A DNA stretch of 10,001 nt from NCBI GenBank assembly GCA_964426155.1, contig CAYROY010000060.1, forward strand, positions 1-10,001, written 5' to 3'. Source of the stretch: M55B120 sp964426155. Its GTDB lineage: Bacteria; Actinomycetota; Humimicrobiia; Humimicrobiales; Humimicrobiaceae. Below the pieces are notes generated by a model. The model saw only the letters and a program-made list of their open reading frames with translations. It was not told the DNA's origin and did not search any database. Position 1 is the first letter of the stretch. Each line of letters opens with the position of its first letter. The position numbers were made by a program, and so were the translations under genes. Positions 1 through 6,060 of this stretch are shown piece after piece.

Positions 1-248
1 ACCAGAACTATTCCAAATCCTCTGGCATCAAAAGGAGAATTTATTTCTGCCTCTTTGCCATCTATTAAAATTTGGCCGCTATCTTTGCTTATCAGCCCGG
101 AACATATCCTGGCAAAGGTAGTTTTGCCGGAACCATTAGCCCCCACAAGGCCGCAAATCTTTGCTCCATCTATTTTTAGATTTACATCTCTTAAGGCTTC
201 TACACCTTCAAATCTTTTGGTAATATTTTTTACTTCAAATGATTTCAA
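1..248 (-). CDS. Sugar ABC importer ATP-binding protein (RbsA/MglA type), N-terminal part only
   Basis: This is the first 82 codons of an ABC ATPase; the rest lies beyond the left edge. The start is a TTG (248-246) preceded by GAGGGA at 260-255 with 6 nt spacing, and an in-frame TAA just upstream excludes a longer protein. The N-terminus reads like a carbohydrate importer ATPase (KNITKRFEGVEALRDVNLKI). The Walker A is GANGSGKTT at residues 36-44, followed by a sugar-family stretch near residues 70-77 (NSPFDARG). Proteins of this family usually carry two nucleotide-binding domains in about 500 residues and energise import through RbsC-like permeases on the inner face of the membrane. It follows the substrate-binding lipoprotein on the same strand, so the two almost certainly form one importer. 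Substrate and permease cannot be seen here. Confidence 0.9.
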   Translation of the reverse strand, partial: MKSFEVKNITKRFEGVEALRDVNLKIDGAKICGLVGANGSGKTTFARICSGLISKDSGQILIDGKEAEINSPFDARGFGIVL

Positions 249-275
249 TTATATTCCCTCAGACATTTCATTTTT

Positions 276-316
276 AAAAGGGGCATAGTAGGGCTTGCCC
301 CGCTATGCCACCTTTT
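276..316 (-). terminator. Intercistronic hairpin between binding-protein and ATPase genes
   Basis: A long near-perfect inverted repeat. The arms AAAAGG-GGCATAG (276-288) and CTATGCC-A-CCTTTT (303-316) pair with a single bulged A at 310, and an inner GGGC/GCCC stem (291-294 with 297-300) is capped by a two-base loop. Read on the coding (minus) strand, the hairpin ends in CCCC followed by four T, so it resembles a weak intrinsic terminator. It lies inside the operon, between the binding-protein stop (332) and the ATPase start (248). This is a common place for partial termination or 3'-end protection that makes the binding protein more abundant than the membrane components. The structure is seen; the function is inferred. 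Confidence 0.6.
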
Positions 317-331
317 TATACGATAAATAGA

Positions 332-1474
332 TTACTCAAATAAAGCATCCAGCTCTTCCTGGGTTGGCCAATCATCTATATATTCTGTTATTCCTCTTTG
401 AGCCACATGTGCATCATATACTTCATCCAGTGTGGAGTTATCAAAATCAGGTCCTAATTCTACCCTTGCCTCCCTGGGCCCCGTATTCCAAAAATCTTCT
501 TTTACTGTACCGCCTCTTGCCATCCTCAGGCCGACACCAAGTGCGAAATTTACTGTAAAGCCGGGGGCATTAGCCACAGCATATGTCTCAAAACCTTCAG
601 AATCCCTGAGTGCTTTCCATTCATCCATGAATGGGATCATTCCTTCGCCATTCATTATCGGGGTAGGCCTGTTAGCAGCCTGGAAAGCCTTTATTACACC
701 AAGACTCATTCCGTCCTGAGTCATCACTCCGTCAATCTCAGGGAATGAAGCCAGAGCAGAAGCCATAGCTGTCTGGGCAGTAGAAGGATCCCAGAGTCCG
801 TTTACCCTGGTCAAGAGATTTAAGCCTGGATATTTCTCAATTACCTGATCCACTGCAATATCTCTTTCTGTATTGGCAGGGGAGCCATCGTATCCGCTCA
901 TATATACTATATTACCTTCTCCATTTAGTCTTCCTGCAACATATTCAGCCAACTTTGTCATCCAGTTTATCTGGTGGGGAACTATCATATATGCAACATC
1001 GCTTGTCACATTCTGATCAACAACAAATACCAGTATACCCTTTTCATCAGCTTCTTCTATAACAGGATTAAGTGCTCCCGGTGAATTAGGATTGATTATC
1101 AGTAAGTCAATATCGCTGTTTATAAGCATCCTTATCTGGGCTATTTGCGGATCAACTTCCGGTCCAGCATGCTGGATCAATAGCTCATCCTCTACCCAGC
1201 CCAGACCTTTGTAGAACCCGTACTCCTGGACAATGTCTGCAGTCATTTGAGTTCTCCAGCTATGGTTAATTATTCCGTTACTGAAACCGACCTTGAACTT
1301 TTCTACAGGTTCTTCCTCTTTTTCGACCTCAACGGTCTCTGTCACTGTCTCGGTTACTGTCTCGGTTACTGTTTGTACAACTACCTCAGGCTCTGCACAA
1401 CCAACACCAAGCAAAACCAGGGATAATGCTAGAAATGAAATACCTGCAACTACTAGTGGAATTTTATACTTCAT
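332..1474 (-). CDS. Substrate-binding lipoprotein of a sugar-type ABC importer (Peripla_BP_4-like)
   Basis: The 380-residue protein captures a small ligand, probably a sugar, at the outer face of the membrane and delivers it to the ABC permease. Residues 1-26 are a lipoprotein signal: MKYK, a hydrophobic core, and the lipobox LGVGC with Cys26 as the lipidated residue. Residues 31-59 form an extended Thr/Val/Glu-rich linker with TVTE repeats followed by an acidic EKEEE patch. From residue 60 (FKVGFSNGIINHSWR) the chain matches the periplasmic-binding-protein/LacI fold: IDLLIINPNSPGALNPVIEE at 122-141, VVDQN at 151-155, and GEGNIVYMSGYDGS at 185-198. The start ATG at 1474 has AGGAAAGGT at 1489-1481 with 6 nt spacing. 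The ATPase gene follows 83 bp downstream. Ligand identity cannot be read from the sequence; ribose/galactose-class folds also bind autoinducers and polyols. Confidence 0.9.
   Translation of the reverse strand: MKYKIPLVVAGISFLALSLVLLGVGCAEPEVVVQTVTETVTETVTETVEVEKEEEPVEKFKVGFSNGIINHSWRTQMTADIVQEYGFYKGLGWVEDELLIQHAGPEVDPQIAQIRMLINSDIDLLIINPNSPGALNPVIEEADEKGILVFVVDQNVTSDVAYMIVPHQINWMTKLAEYVAGRLNGEGNIVYMSGYDGSPANTERDIAVDQVIEKYPGLNLLTRVNGLWDPSTAQTAMASALASFPEIDGVMTQDGMSLGVIKAFQAANRPTPIMNGEGMIPFMDEWKALRDSEGFETYAVANAPGFTVNFALGVGLRMARGGTVKEDFWNTGPREARVELGPDFDNSTLDEVYDAHVAQRGITEYIDDWPTQEELDALFE
1341..1376 (-). repeat. 12-bp tandem repeat encoding the TVTE linker
   Basis: About three copies of a 12-base unit (plus-strand form GTTACTGTCTCG) lie in tandem at 1341-1352, 1353-1364 and 1365-1376. 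The outer copies have a few substitutions. Because the unit is a multiple of three, it encodes repeated Thr-Val-Thr-Glu in the linker right after the lipidated cysteine. Copy number could change by slippage without breaking the frame, which would lengthen or shorten the tether between membrane and binding domain. Confidence 0.7.
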
Positions 1475-1523
1475 TATTATACCTTTCCTAAATTTTATTT
1501 TCTCTCTTATATATAATAAAATC

Positions 1524-1549
1524 CCAGTTATAGATTCATCTATAACTGG
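1524..1549 (-). repeat. Perfect inverted repeat, operator or leader hairpin of the sugar-importer operon
   Basis: The arms CCAGTTATAGAT (1524-1535) and ATCTATAACTGG (1538-1549) are exact reverse complements separated by two bases. On the transcribed minus strand the repeat lies between the candidate promoter (1576-1605) and the SD (1489-1481), so it would be about 20-45 nt into the mRNA. It is followed by GGGATTTTATT. It could be a repressor operator placed as a roadblock, or an RNA hairpin acting as an attenuator or stability element. It does not match the CG-centred LacI-family operator form. Symmetry and position are certain; mode of action is inferred. Confidence 0.65.
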
Positions 1550-1575
1550 AATGATTAATTAAACTTCGTAGAAAA

Positions 1576-1605
1576 ATTATGATTTAATCGTATAAATTCT
1601 ATCAA
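1576..1605 (-). promoter_or_regulatory. Candidate sigma-A promoter for the sugar-importer operon
   Basis: On the minus strand a -35 box TTGATA (1605-1600; 5 of 6 consensus bases) and a -10 box CATAAT (1581-1576; 5 of 6) are separated by 18 bp. Transcription would begin near 1568, giving a leader of about 95 nt that contains the inverted repeat at 1524-1549. In such an AT-rich region chance boxes are common, but both elements are good and properly placed. Confidence 0.5.
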
Positions 1606-1730
1606 AACTTCCAAAAAAAATTATTAATGAGTTTATTTATTTTATTTCTTTTTAAAATAAAATTCAAGAAAAAAATTTATATATTCCTGAATAAGAAAAA
1701 GATTATTTCAATTTATACCAAATATTAAGT

Positions 1731-1776
1731 AAAAAAACCATATTAATATATTTTTTTAATATATTTTTTCCTGGTT
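1731..1776 (-). terminator. Candidate intrinsic terminator of the PABA/fusion-gene operon
   Basis: On the minus strand an outer stem AACCA (1776-1772) pairs with TGGTT (1740-1736). Inside it two AATATATT blocks (1765-1758 and 1752-1745) can pair around a five-base loop. The TGG is followed at once by a run of seven T (1737-1731). The stem is almost entirely A/T, hence weak, but the T run is well placed just after the last gene of the operon. Confidence 0.4.
1744..1769. repeat. Exact 13-bp tandem duplication
   Basis: The unit TAATATATTTTTT occurs twice with no gap (1744-1756 and 1757-1769). It forms the arms of the candidate terminator, because AATATATT is self-complementary. It may simply be a slippage product in A/T-rich DNA. 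Confidence 0.8.
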
Positions 1777-1802
1777 ATATTTTTCTCATGAAAATCACCT
1801 CT
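1775..1802 (-). other. Perfect Shine-Dalgarno followed by a four-codon ORF
   Basis: On the minus strand the sequence AGAGGTGAT (1802-1794) is a near-ideal match to the 3' end of 16S rRNA and overlaps the TAG stop of the upstream gene. It is followed, 6 nt after AGAGGTG, by ATG AGA AAA ATA TAA (1789-1775), which encodes only MRKI. The stop abuts the candidate terminator stem. Such a strong site for so short a frame suggests either the start of a deleted downstream gene or a minimal leader/ribosome-trapping element. Continued reading past the TAA (about 23 more codons) shows nothing recognisable. Confidence 0.45.
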
Positions 1803-4386
1803 ATTTATATAAAGGATTACGCCGGTCAGATGACATCTCTCTGATAAGTCTTTTGGCTATCTCCAGTTCCCCGTTTCTATCTGATATCTCCCCCTCAATT
1901 TTTAATCTTAAAACCTCGTCAAGGACTTTCTTGAAAATAGGTGAAGGCCTGTACCCCATTTTTTTTAGGTCTTCTCCACTAATTGACAGTGCAGTATCTG
2001 CTAACTTTTTAAAATATCTCCTTATGTTCTTTGAATATTTTTCTCCCCAGCTGTGGCATATTACCTTCAGCTCACCTGGGTAATTCCGGACAATGCTATA
2101 TAGTTTAAAGTCTTCTTTTATTATTTCTCTCATAGTTTTTTTTGCATCAGGTATTTTTTCTACACTTTCCTTTATTACAGCAATGTCTTTCTTCTTTATT
2201 TTCATGTTAAGGCACCATGACTCTATCCATCCACTTTCCCTATCACCGAGAATCAATACCAGCAAAAGCCTCCATTTTAGTACTCTATTACCTGTACACG
2301 ATTTTAAATTGATGTAAGAGCGGACAGCTCTTCTCATCTCTTTCATGAAATCTTTATCGATTATTCTCTTAATACCTATCTTTGATAAAGCTCCCAGTCC
2401 GTATAACCTCTTTACTGCATTGAAAGGTTTTTCCTCATTTAAAATATATATTAGCTCATCTCTTATCCTTACACCTGTAAGCCTGGATACAATCTCCATA
2501 TCTATGGCGCTGCGTGCGAGAGCCTCTGTCTGTCTGTCCATTCTAAAACCGAGTCTCTTTTCAAAACGGACCGCCCTGAATATGCGTGTAGGATCCTCGA
2601 TAAAGCTCATCTTATGCAGCACTTTTATCTTTTTATCCTTGAGGTCTTCCCTGCCCCCAAAGTAATCCAGTATCTCACCAAAATTTTTGCGGTTCAGGGA
2701 AAGGGCAAGTGCATTTATAGTAAAATCCCTCCTTGCAAGATCCTGCTTTATGCTTCCTGATTCAACATTAGGAAGTTCAGCAGGCTTTTTGTAATATTCG
2801 ACCCTGGATGTTGCAATGTCAATATGCTGCCCGTTACCCAGCACCAGTATCGCGGTCATAAACTTCTCGTATGTTTCCACTCTTGCTTCCAGCCTTGCTG
2901 CAAGCCTTTTACCAAATTCGATTCCGTTACCCTCAACGACTACATCCATATCATAATTGGGTATATTTAAAAGCGCATCCCTTACTATCCCTCCAACGAG
3001 ATACGCATTTACTTTCATTGTCCCGGACACAGAAGATATTATTCTTAAAAGTTCTCTTATATCAGGGGGGAATAACTCCATAATAGGCTCATAGGCTCTT
3101 CCATGAAGATATCTCAGTATATCCTTCCTGGTTATTATACCTATTATCTTTTGCCTGCTTACTACAGGCACCCTGCCTATTCCATTCTCTATCATCAGAT
3201 TTTGTATTCTGTCGATACTGGAATTAGGACCGGCCTTTATAGTGCTGTGGGACCTGAAACCTTTTACGGGTGCATGCGAAAGACCGTGTTTGATAGCTTT
3301 ATCAACATCTTTTCTGGTAATAATACCGGCAAGTTCACCATTTTTATCTACAATAGGTATTCCCGAATGTCCAAAAGTCTTGAGGATCCTGTCTACCTCT
3401 CTTATGCTCTGTTCCTGAGAAACAGTCCTTACGGGAAATGACATAATGTCAGCTGCCAGTGCCGGTTTTTTTATATTCTTCTTAAGAGATCTTGTTATTC
3501 TTTCCTCTATTTCCTTAAAATCAAGATCCTCTATTACAGCAGATGCAGCCTGGGGATGGCCTCCGCCTCCCACAGGACCAAGTATCTTTGAAACATCGAC
3601 ATCACTGTCGTCACTTCTAGCTACAGCATAGATTTTATCCTTCATCTTAACCCAGCATATAACTACACTTATCTCTTCTATCTGGGAAAGTTTTCTGGTA
3701 AGCACTGAAAGGCCTTCAATATACTCCGGAATTTCTGTGCTTGAAAAGAGTATTTCCATATCATTTATTTTTATTTTCTTTGAATTCATTATGAGTTTTT
3801 CAAGAAGTCCGTGCTGCTCCGGGGTAAGAGAAAGGTTCAAAAATTTCAGTACTACAAAAAGATTTGCCTGTTTTTTCATAAGATATGCCGCTGCTTCAAG
3901 GTCAGCTGGCGTAGTGCCTGGATAAGCAAAGGAACCCGTATCCTCATATATCCCTGCCATAAAAAGCGTGGCTTCAAGAGGTGATATATCTATTTTTCTT
4001 TCTATGATATGCTCGCAGAGTATGGTTGTTGAAGCGCCGGCCTCCCTTGAATAATCCTTGTCTGAACGGAAGTTTTTACCTTTCTTGAGGTGATGGTCAT
4101 AGGCAATAATTTCTGTATCAGTGTCCCTGAGGACATCCTCTGCCGGGCCAGTCCTTGATATTATCCTGGTATCTACTATTATTACCCTGTTTACCAGCTT
4201 AAAATCTATATCAGATCCCTCGTACAGCTCAGGTAACTCATCTTCATATAGCGAGATAAATTTTCGTACATTGCTATTTATGGCTGTGGGTATTATTATC
4301 CTTGCCTCTGAAAATAATTTTTTTGCTGCTACCATAGCAGCAAAAGCGTCAAAATCTGCACTAACATGGCTGACTATTATTTCCAT
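1801..4386 (-). CDS. DHH-CBS-CBS-poly(A) polymerase family fusion; probable tRNA CCA- or A-adding nucleotidyltransferase
   Basis: An 861-residue multidomain protein. Residues 1-150 are a DHH phosphoesterase domain: the SHVSADFDA metal motif (H7, D11, D13), VDT at 71-73, DHH at 97-99, and EDTGS at 148-152. A DHHA1 domain follows with GGGGHPQAAS at 273-282. Two CBS domains lie at about 311-365 and 375-428. The C-terminal half is a class II nucleotidyltransferase: VGGIVRD (464-470), the catalytic pair D479/D481 in YDMDVVVEG, RRDFTINALAL (552-562), the nucleotide-selecting EDxxR as EDPTR (597-601), and a C-terminal helical tRNA-binding region with SGEDLKKMGY (803-812). The family completes or repairs tRNA 3' CCA ends. 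Some bacteria split CC-adding and A-adding activities between two such enzymes, and which applies here cannot be read. CBS domains usually bind adenosyl nucleotides. The SD is weak, and an in-frame TAA two codons before the ATG fixes the start. Confidence 0.92.
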   Translation of the reverse strand: MEIIVSHVSADFDAFAAMVAAKKLFSEARIIIPTAINSNVRKFISLYEDELPELYEGSDIDFKLVNRVIIVDTRIISRTGPAEDVLRDTDTEIIAYDHHLKKGKNFRSDKDYSREAGASTTILCEHIIERKIDISPLEATLFMAGIYEDTGSFAYPGTTPADLEAAAYLMKKQANLFVVLKFLNLSLTPEQHGLLEKLIMNSKKIKINDMEILFSSTEIPEYIEGLSVLTRKLSQIEEISVVICWVKMKDKIYAVARSDDSDVDVSKILGPVGGGGHPQAASAVIEDLDFKEIEERITRSLKKNIKKPALAADIMSFPVRTVSQEQSIREVDRILKTFGHSGIPIVDKNGELAGIITRKDVDKAIKHGLSHAPVKGFRSHSTIKAGPNSSIDRIQNLMIENGIGRVPVVSRQKIIGIITRKDILRYLHGRAYEPIMELFPPDIRELLRIISSVSGTMKVNAYLVGGIVRDALLNIPNYDMDVVVEGNGIEFGKRLAARLEARVETYEKFMTAILVLGNGQHIDIATSRVEYYKKPAELPNVESGSIKQDLARRDFTINALALSLNRKNFGEILDYFGGREDLKDKKIKVLHKMSFIEDPTRIFRAVRFEKRLGFRMDRQTEALARSAIDMEIVSRLTGVRIRDELIYILNEEKPFNAVKRLYGLGALSKIGIKRIIDKDFMKEMRRAVRSYINLKSCTGNRVLKWRLLLVLILGDRESGWIESWCLNMKIKKKDIAVIKESVEKIPDAKKTMREIIKEDFKLYSIVRNYPGELKVICHSWGEKYSKNIRRYFKKLADTALSISGEDLKKMGYRPSPIFKKVLDEVLRLKIEGEISDRNGELEIAKRLIREMSSDRRNPLYK

Positions 4387-4404
4387 TACTTATCTAAAAT
4401 CTTC

Positions 4405-4438
4405 ATTGGGTATTATATATATTATTATAATCCCCAAT
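4405..4438 (-). other. A/T-rich hairpin just before the fusion gene
   Basis: ATTGGG (4405-4410) pairs with CCCAAT (4433-4438), and ATTAT (4412-4416) pairs with ATAAT (4427-4431) inside it after one mismatch. It fills most of the 70-bp gap between the nitroreductase stop and the fusion-gene start. On the minus strand the hairpin foot overlaps the ATG of a six-codon frame (MKILDK) that ends in TAATG, overlapping the real start. It could modulate translation or readthrough; this is inference from layout only. Confidence 0.35.
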
Positions 4439-4456
4439 ATGTAGTAAATCCTCGGG

Positions 4457-4987
4457 TTAAATATACTTGTTATAACATACTATTTCTGAAATGGGCTTCC
4501 TCCCCCTGTCTTCTCCTTCCTCTGCCGGATAGCCAACAGGCGTAAGGGCGACAACCCTGACATCTTCCGGGATACCCAGTATATCTTTGACCAGCTTTTC
4601 CTTAAAAGCCCCGATCCAGCATGTACCCATACCCTGTTCGGTAGCAGCCAGAATGAGATGTTCCAGGGCAATACCAATATCTATGGGATAACTATTCATA
4701 TATCCTCCCATTGACCCATAGGCTCCATCTTCCTTTGCACAGGCTGTTATGATGATGGGTGCTTCTTCCAGAAATGTCTGGTCATTACAGGCTATTGCGA
4801 GATCCTTTATTATTTTCTTATCCTTTACCACTACAAGTTTCCACGGCTGAAGGTTTTTTGCGGAAGGTGCTTCTCTAAATGCATTAAGTATGTAATTTAA
4901 CTTTTCTTCTTCTACTTTCTGGGGCTTGAAAGACCTTATACTTCTTCTCTGTTCTATTATATCCATTAAGCTTCTAAATTGTTTCAA
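4457..4987 (-). CDS. FMN-dependent nitroreductase family protein
   Basis: A 176-residue flavoprotein of the nitroreductase superfamily, which uses FMN and NAD(P)H to reduce nitro groups, quinones or other acceptors in the cytoplasm; the true substrate is usually unknown. Seen here: the FMN-phosphate motif RRSIRSF (14-20), PSAKNLQPW (41-49), the late helix GMGTCWIGAF (119-128), and VGYPAE (151-156). The length is typical of the short subfamily. I choose a TTG start at 4987 because AAGGAGGTG lies 8 nt before it. The longest open frame (ATG at 5047) would read through that SD and add 20 residues unlike the family. The ATG at 4966 is possible but sits 29 nt from the SD. It lies between pabC and the fusion gene, with no obvious functional tie to either. 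Confidence 0.88.
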   Translation of the reverse strand: MKQFRSLMDIIEQRRSIRSFKPQKVEEEKLNYILNAFREAPSAKNLQPWKLVVVKDKKIIKDLAIACNDQTFLEEAPIIITACAKEDGAYGSMGGYMNSYPIDIGIALEHLILAATEQGMGTCWIGAFKEKLVKDILGIPEDVRVVALTPVGYPAEEGEDRGRKPISEIVCYNKYI

Positions 4988-4995
4988 TTTACATA

Positions 4996-5004
4996 CACCT
5001 CCTT
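4996..5004 (-). promoter_or_regulatory. Strong ribosome binding site fixing the nitroreductase TTG start
   Basis: AAGGAGGTG on the minus strand is an almost full match to the anti-SD. It lies 8 nt before TTG (4987-4985), while the nearer ATG on its 3' side (4993-4995 region) is followed at once by TAA. It therefore supports TTG as the start. Confidence 0.75.
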
Positions 5005-5051
5005 CAAGACAGGTGATAATTATTAAATATTCTGAAGTAAAATACATACAT

Positions 5052-5080
5052 ATATTAACATCGGCTTTTTCTTTAGTAAA
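5052..5080 (-). promoter_or_regulatory. Weak candidate promoter for the nitroreductase gene
   Basis: TTTACT (5080-5075) and TAATAT (5057-5052) are 17 bp apart on the minus strand, each matching 4 of 6 consensus bases. They lie in the 134-bp gap after the pabC-like gene, the widest gap within this gene run. The site would allow the nitroreductase to be expressed separately, but such boxes arise easily in A/T-rich DNA. Confidence 0.22.
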
Positions 5081-5121
5081 ATTCTTTTAACTATAATTAT
5101 TCCTGCAAGATATAGTCCTGA

Positions 5122-5985
5122 CTATTCTGCTAATTTATTCTGATATAGCTCAGAGATTTTTGAAGTAAGAGGACCCGGAACCGGTGTGCTAATTTGATGC
5201 GAATCAACTTTCTTTACCGGTACTATCCCTGCTATAGAGCTTGTAATAAAGACCTCGTATGCATTTACCAGATCCCTGTAATGTACTTTTTTCTCCCAAA
5301 TCCTTATAGAGTTTGCCCGGCATATTTCAAGGACTACTCTCCTGGTAATACCAGGAAGTATGTTCTGGCTTGCAGAAGGCGTGTATAATGCGTATCTGCC
5401 TACAATAAAAATATTTGAAGTTGAACCCTCCAGCACTAGCTTATTCCCTGTCAGGAATATGGATTCAAATGCTCCCCGGGAGTCTGCCCTGTCCTTTTCA
5501 TAAATATTCTCAAAATAACTCACGAGCTTATGCCTGTATACCTGGTCTCCATAAGACTGCCTTGATACTGATGAAGAGATTATATCTACTCCGTCAGAGT
5601 ATATTTCCTGCGGATAGGGTTTCAGTCTTTTAGCAATTATAATAAGTGAGGGTTCCCGATCAGTGTTAAAATCAAGGCTACCACCATACTCCCCTCTGGT
5701 AATTATGATCTTTATATAAGCATCTTTACCGTCCAGTTTATTTTTTGAAAGGGTTTTAAATACCGCCTTTTCAATACCTTTTCTGTCAATGAAGTCATTA
5801 AACTTTAAAATCCTCAGGCTGTGAAAAAGCCTGTCCATATGAGCATAAAACATAAATATCCTGCCCCTATTACAAATCATGGTCTCAAATAGGCCGTCGC
5901 CGTATAAGAATCCCCTGTCATTTACAGAGATTTTCGCTCTTTTTTCTCTATAGAACCTACCGTTAATATATACATATTCGAACAT
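5122..5985 (-). CDS. pabC: Class IV aminotransferase-fold PLP enzyme, probable aminodeoxychorismate lyase
   Basis: A 287-residue fold-type IV PLP enzyme. Seen: the N-terminal block NDRGFLYGDGLFET (22-35), the Schiff-base lysine K153 in YRHKLVSYFENIY, the conserved LEGSTSNIF (185-193), the phosphate-binding LPGITRR (210-216), and ITSSIAGIVPV (247-257). The family includes 4-amino-4-deoxychorismate lyase (PabC), branched-chain aminotransferase (IlvE) and D-alanine aminotransferase. I favour PabC because the gene follows pabA and pabB on the same strand with a 75-bp gap, and ITSS resembles the PabC form of that motif. PabC would split aminodeoxychorismate into p-aminobenzoate and pyruvate, completing the pathway. 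The RHK sequence around the lysine is also seen in IlvE/Dat-like members, so sequence alone does not exclude an aminotransferase. GGAGA lies 7 nt before the ATG. Confidence 0.75.
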   Translation of the reverse strand: MFEYVYINGRFYREKRAKISVNDRGFLYGDGLFETMICNRGRIFMFYAHMDRLFHSLRILKFNDFIDRKGIEKAVFKTLSKNKLDGKDAYIKIIITRGEYGGSLDFNTDREPSLIIIAKRLKPYPQEIYSDGVDIISSSVSRQSYGDQVYRHKLVSYFENIYEKDRADSRGAFESIFLTGNKLVLEGSTSNIFIVGRYALYTPSASQNILPGITRRVVLEICRANSIRIWEKKVHYRDLVNAYEVFITSSIAGIVPVKKVDSHQISTPVPGPLTSKISELYQNKLAE

Positions 5986-6060
5986 ATCTGATTCTCCGTT
6001 TTTATAAAAACAACAAAAATATTTTAGATAGAATTTACAATTTCTGGTATTTACATTGAT

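Larger units (their letters stand above)
1475..1800. other. Very AT-rich 326-bp intergenic region
   Basis: The gap separates the fusion-gene operon (ends at 1801) from the sugar-importer operon (starts at 1474), both on the minus strand. It contains, in transcription order, a perfect SD with a four-codon ORF, a terminator-like structure built on a 13-bp tandem repeat, about 120 bp of featureless A/T runs (roughly 1610-1730), a candidate sigma-A promoter, and an inverted repeat in the leader of the binding-protein gene. I see no credible protein gene of useful length and no tRNA-like or riboswitch-like element I can name. Confidence 0.6.

Noticed and set aside
1555..1800. Possible small RNA, riboswitch or tRNA in the AT-rich gap
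   Set aside because: No cloverleaf, no conserved riboswitch core and no GC-rich structured segment is visible apart from the features listed. The remainder is A/T runs.
4988..5047. N-terminal 20-residue extension of the nitroreductase from the ATG at 5047
   Set aside because: It would encode the SD AAGGAGGTG as protein, has no SD of its own, and adds residues not typical of the family. TTG at 4987 fits better.
5998..6011. 14-bp palindrome GTTTTTATAAAAAC before the pabC-like gene
   Set aside because: It is pure A/T apart from its ends and adjoins the SD. In sequence of this composition it is expected by chance, and no promoter fits around it.
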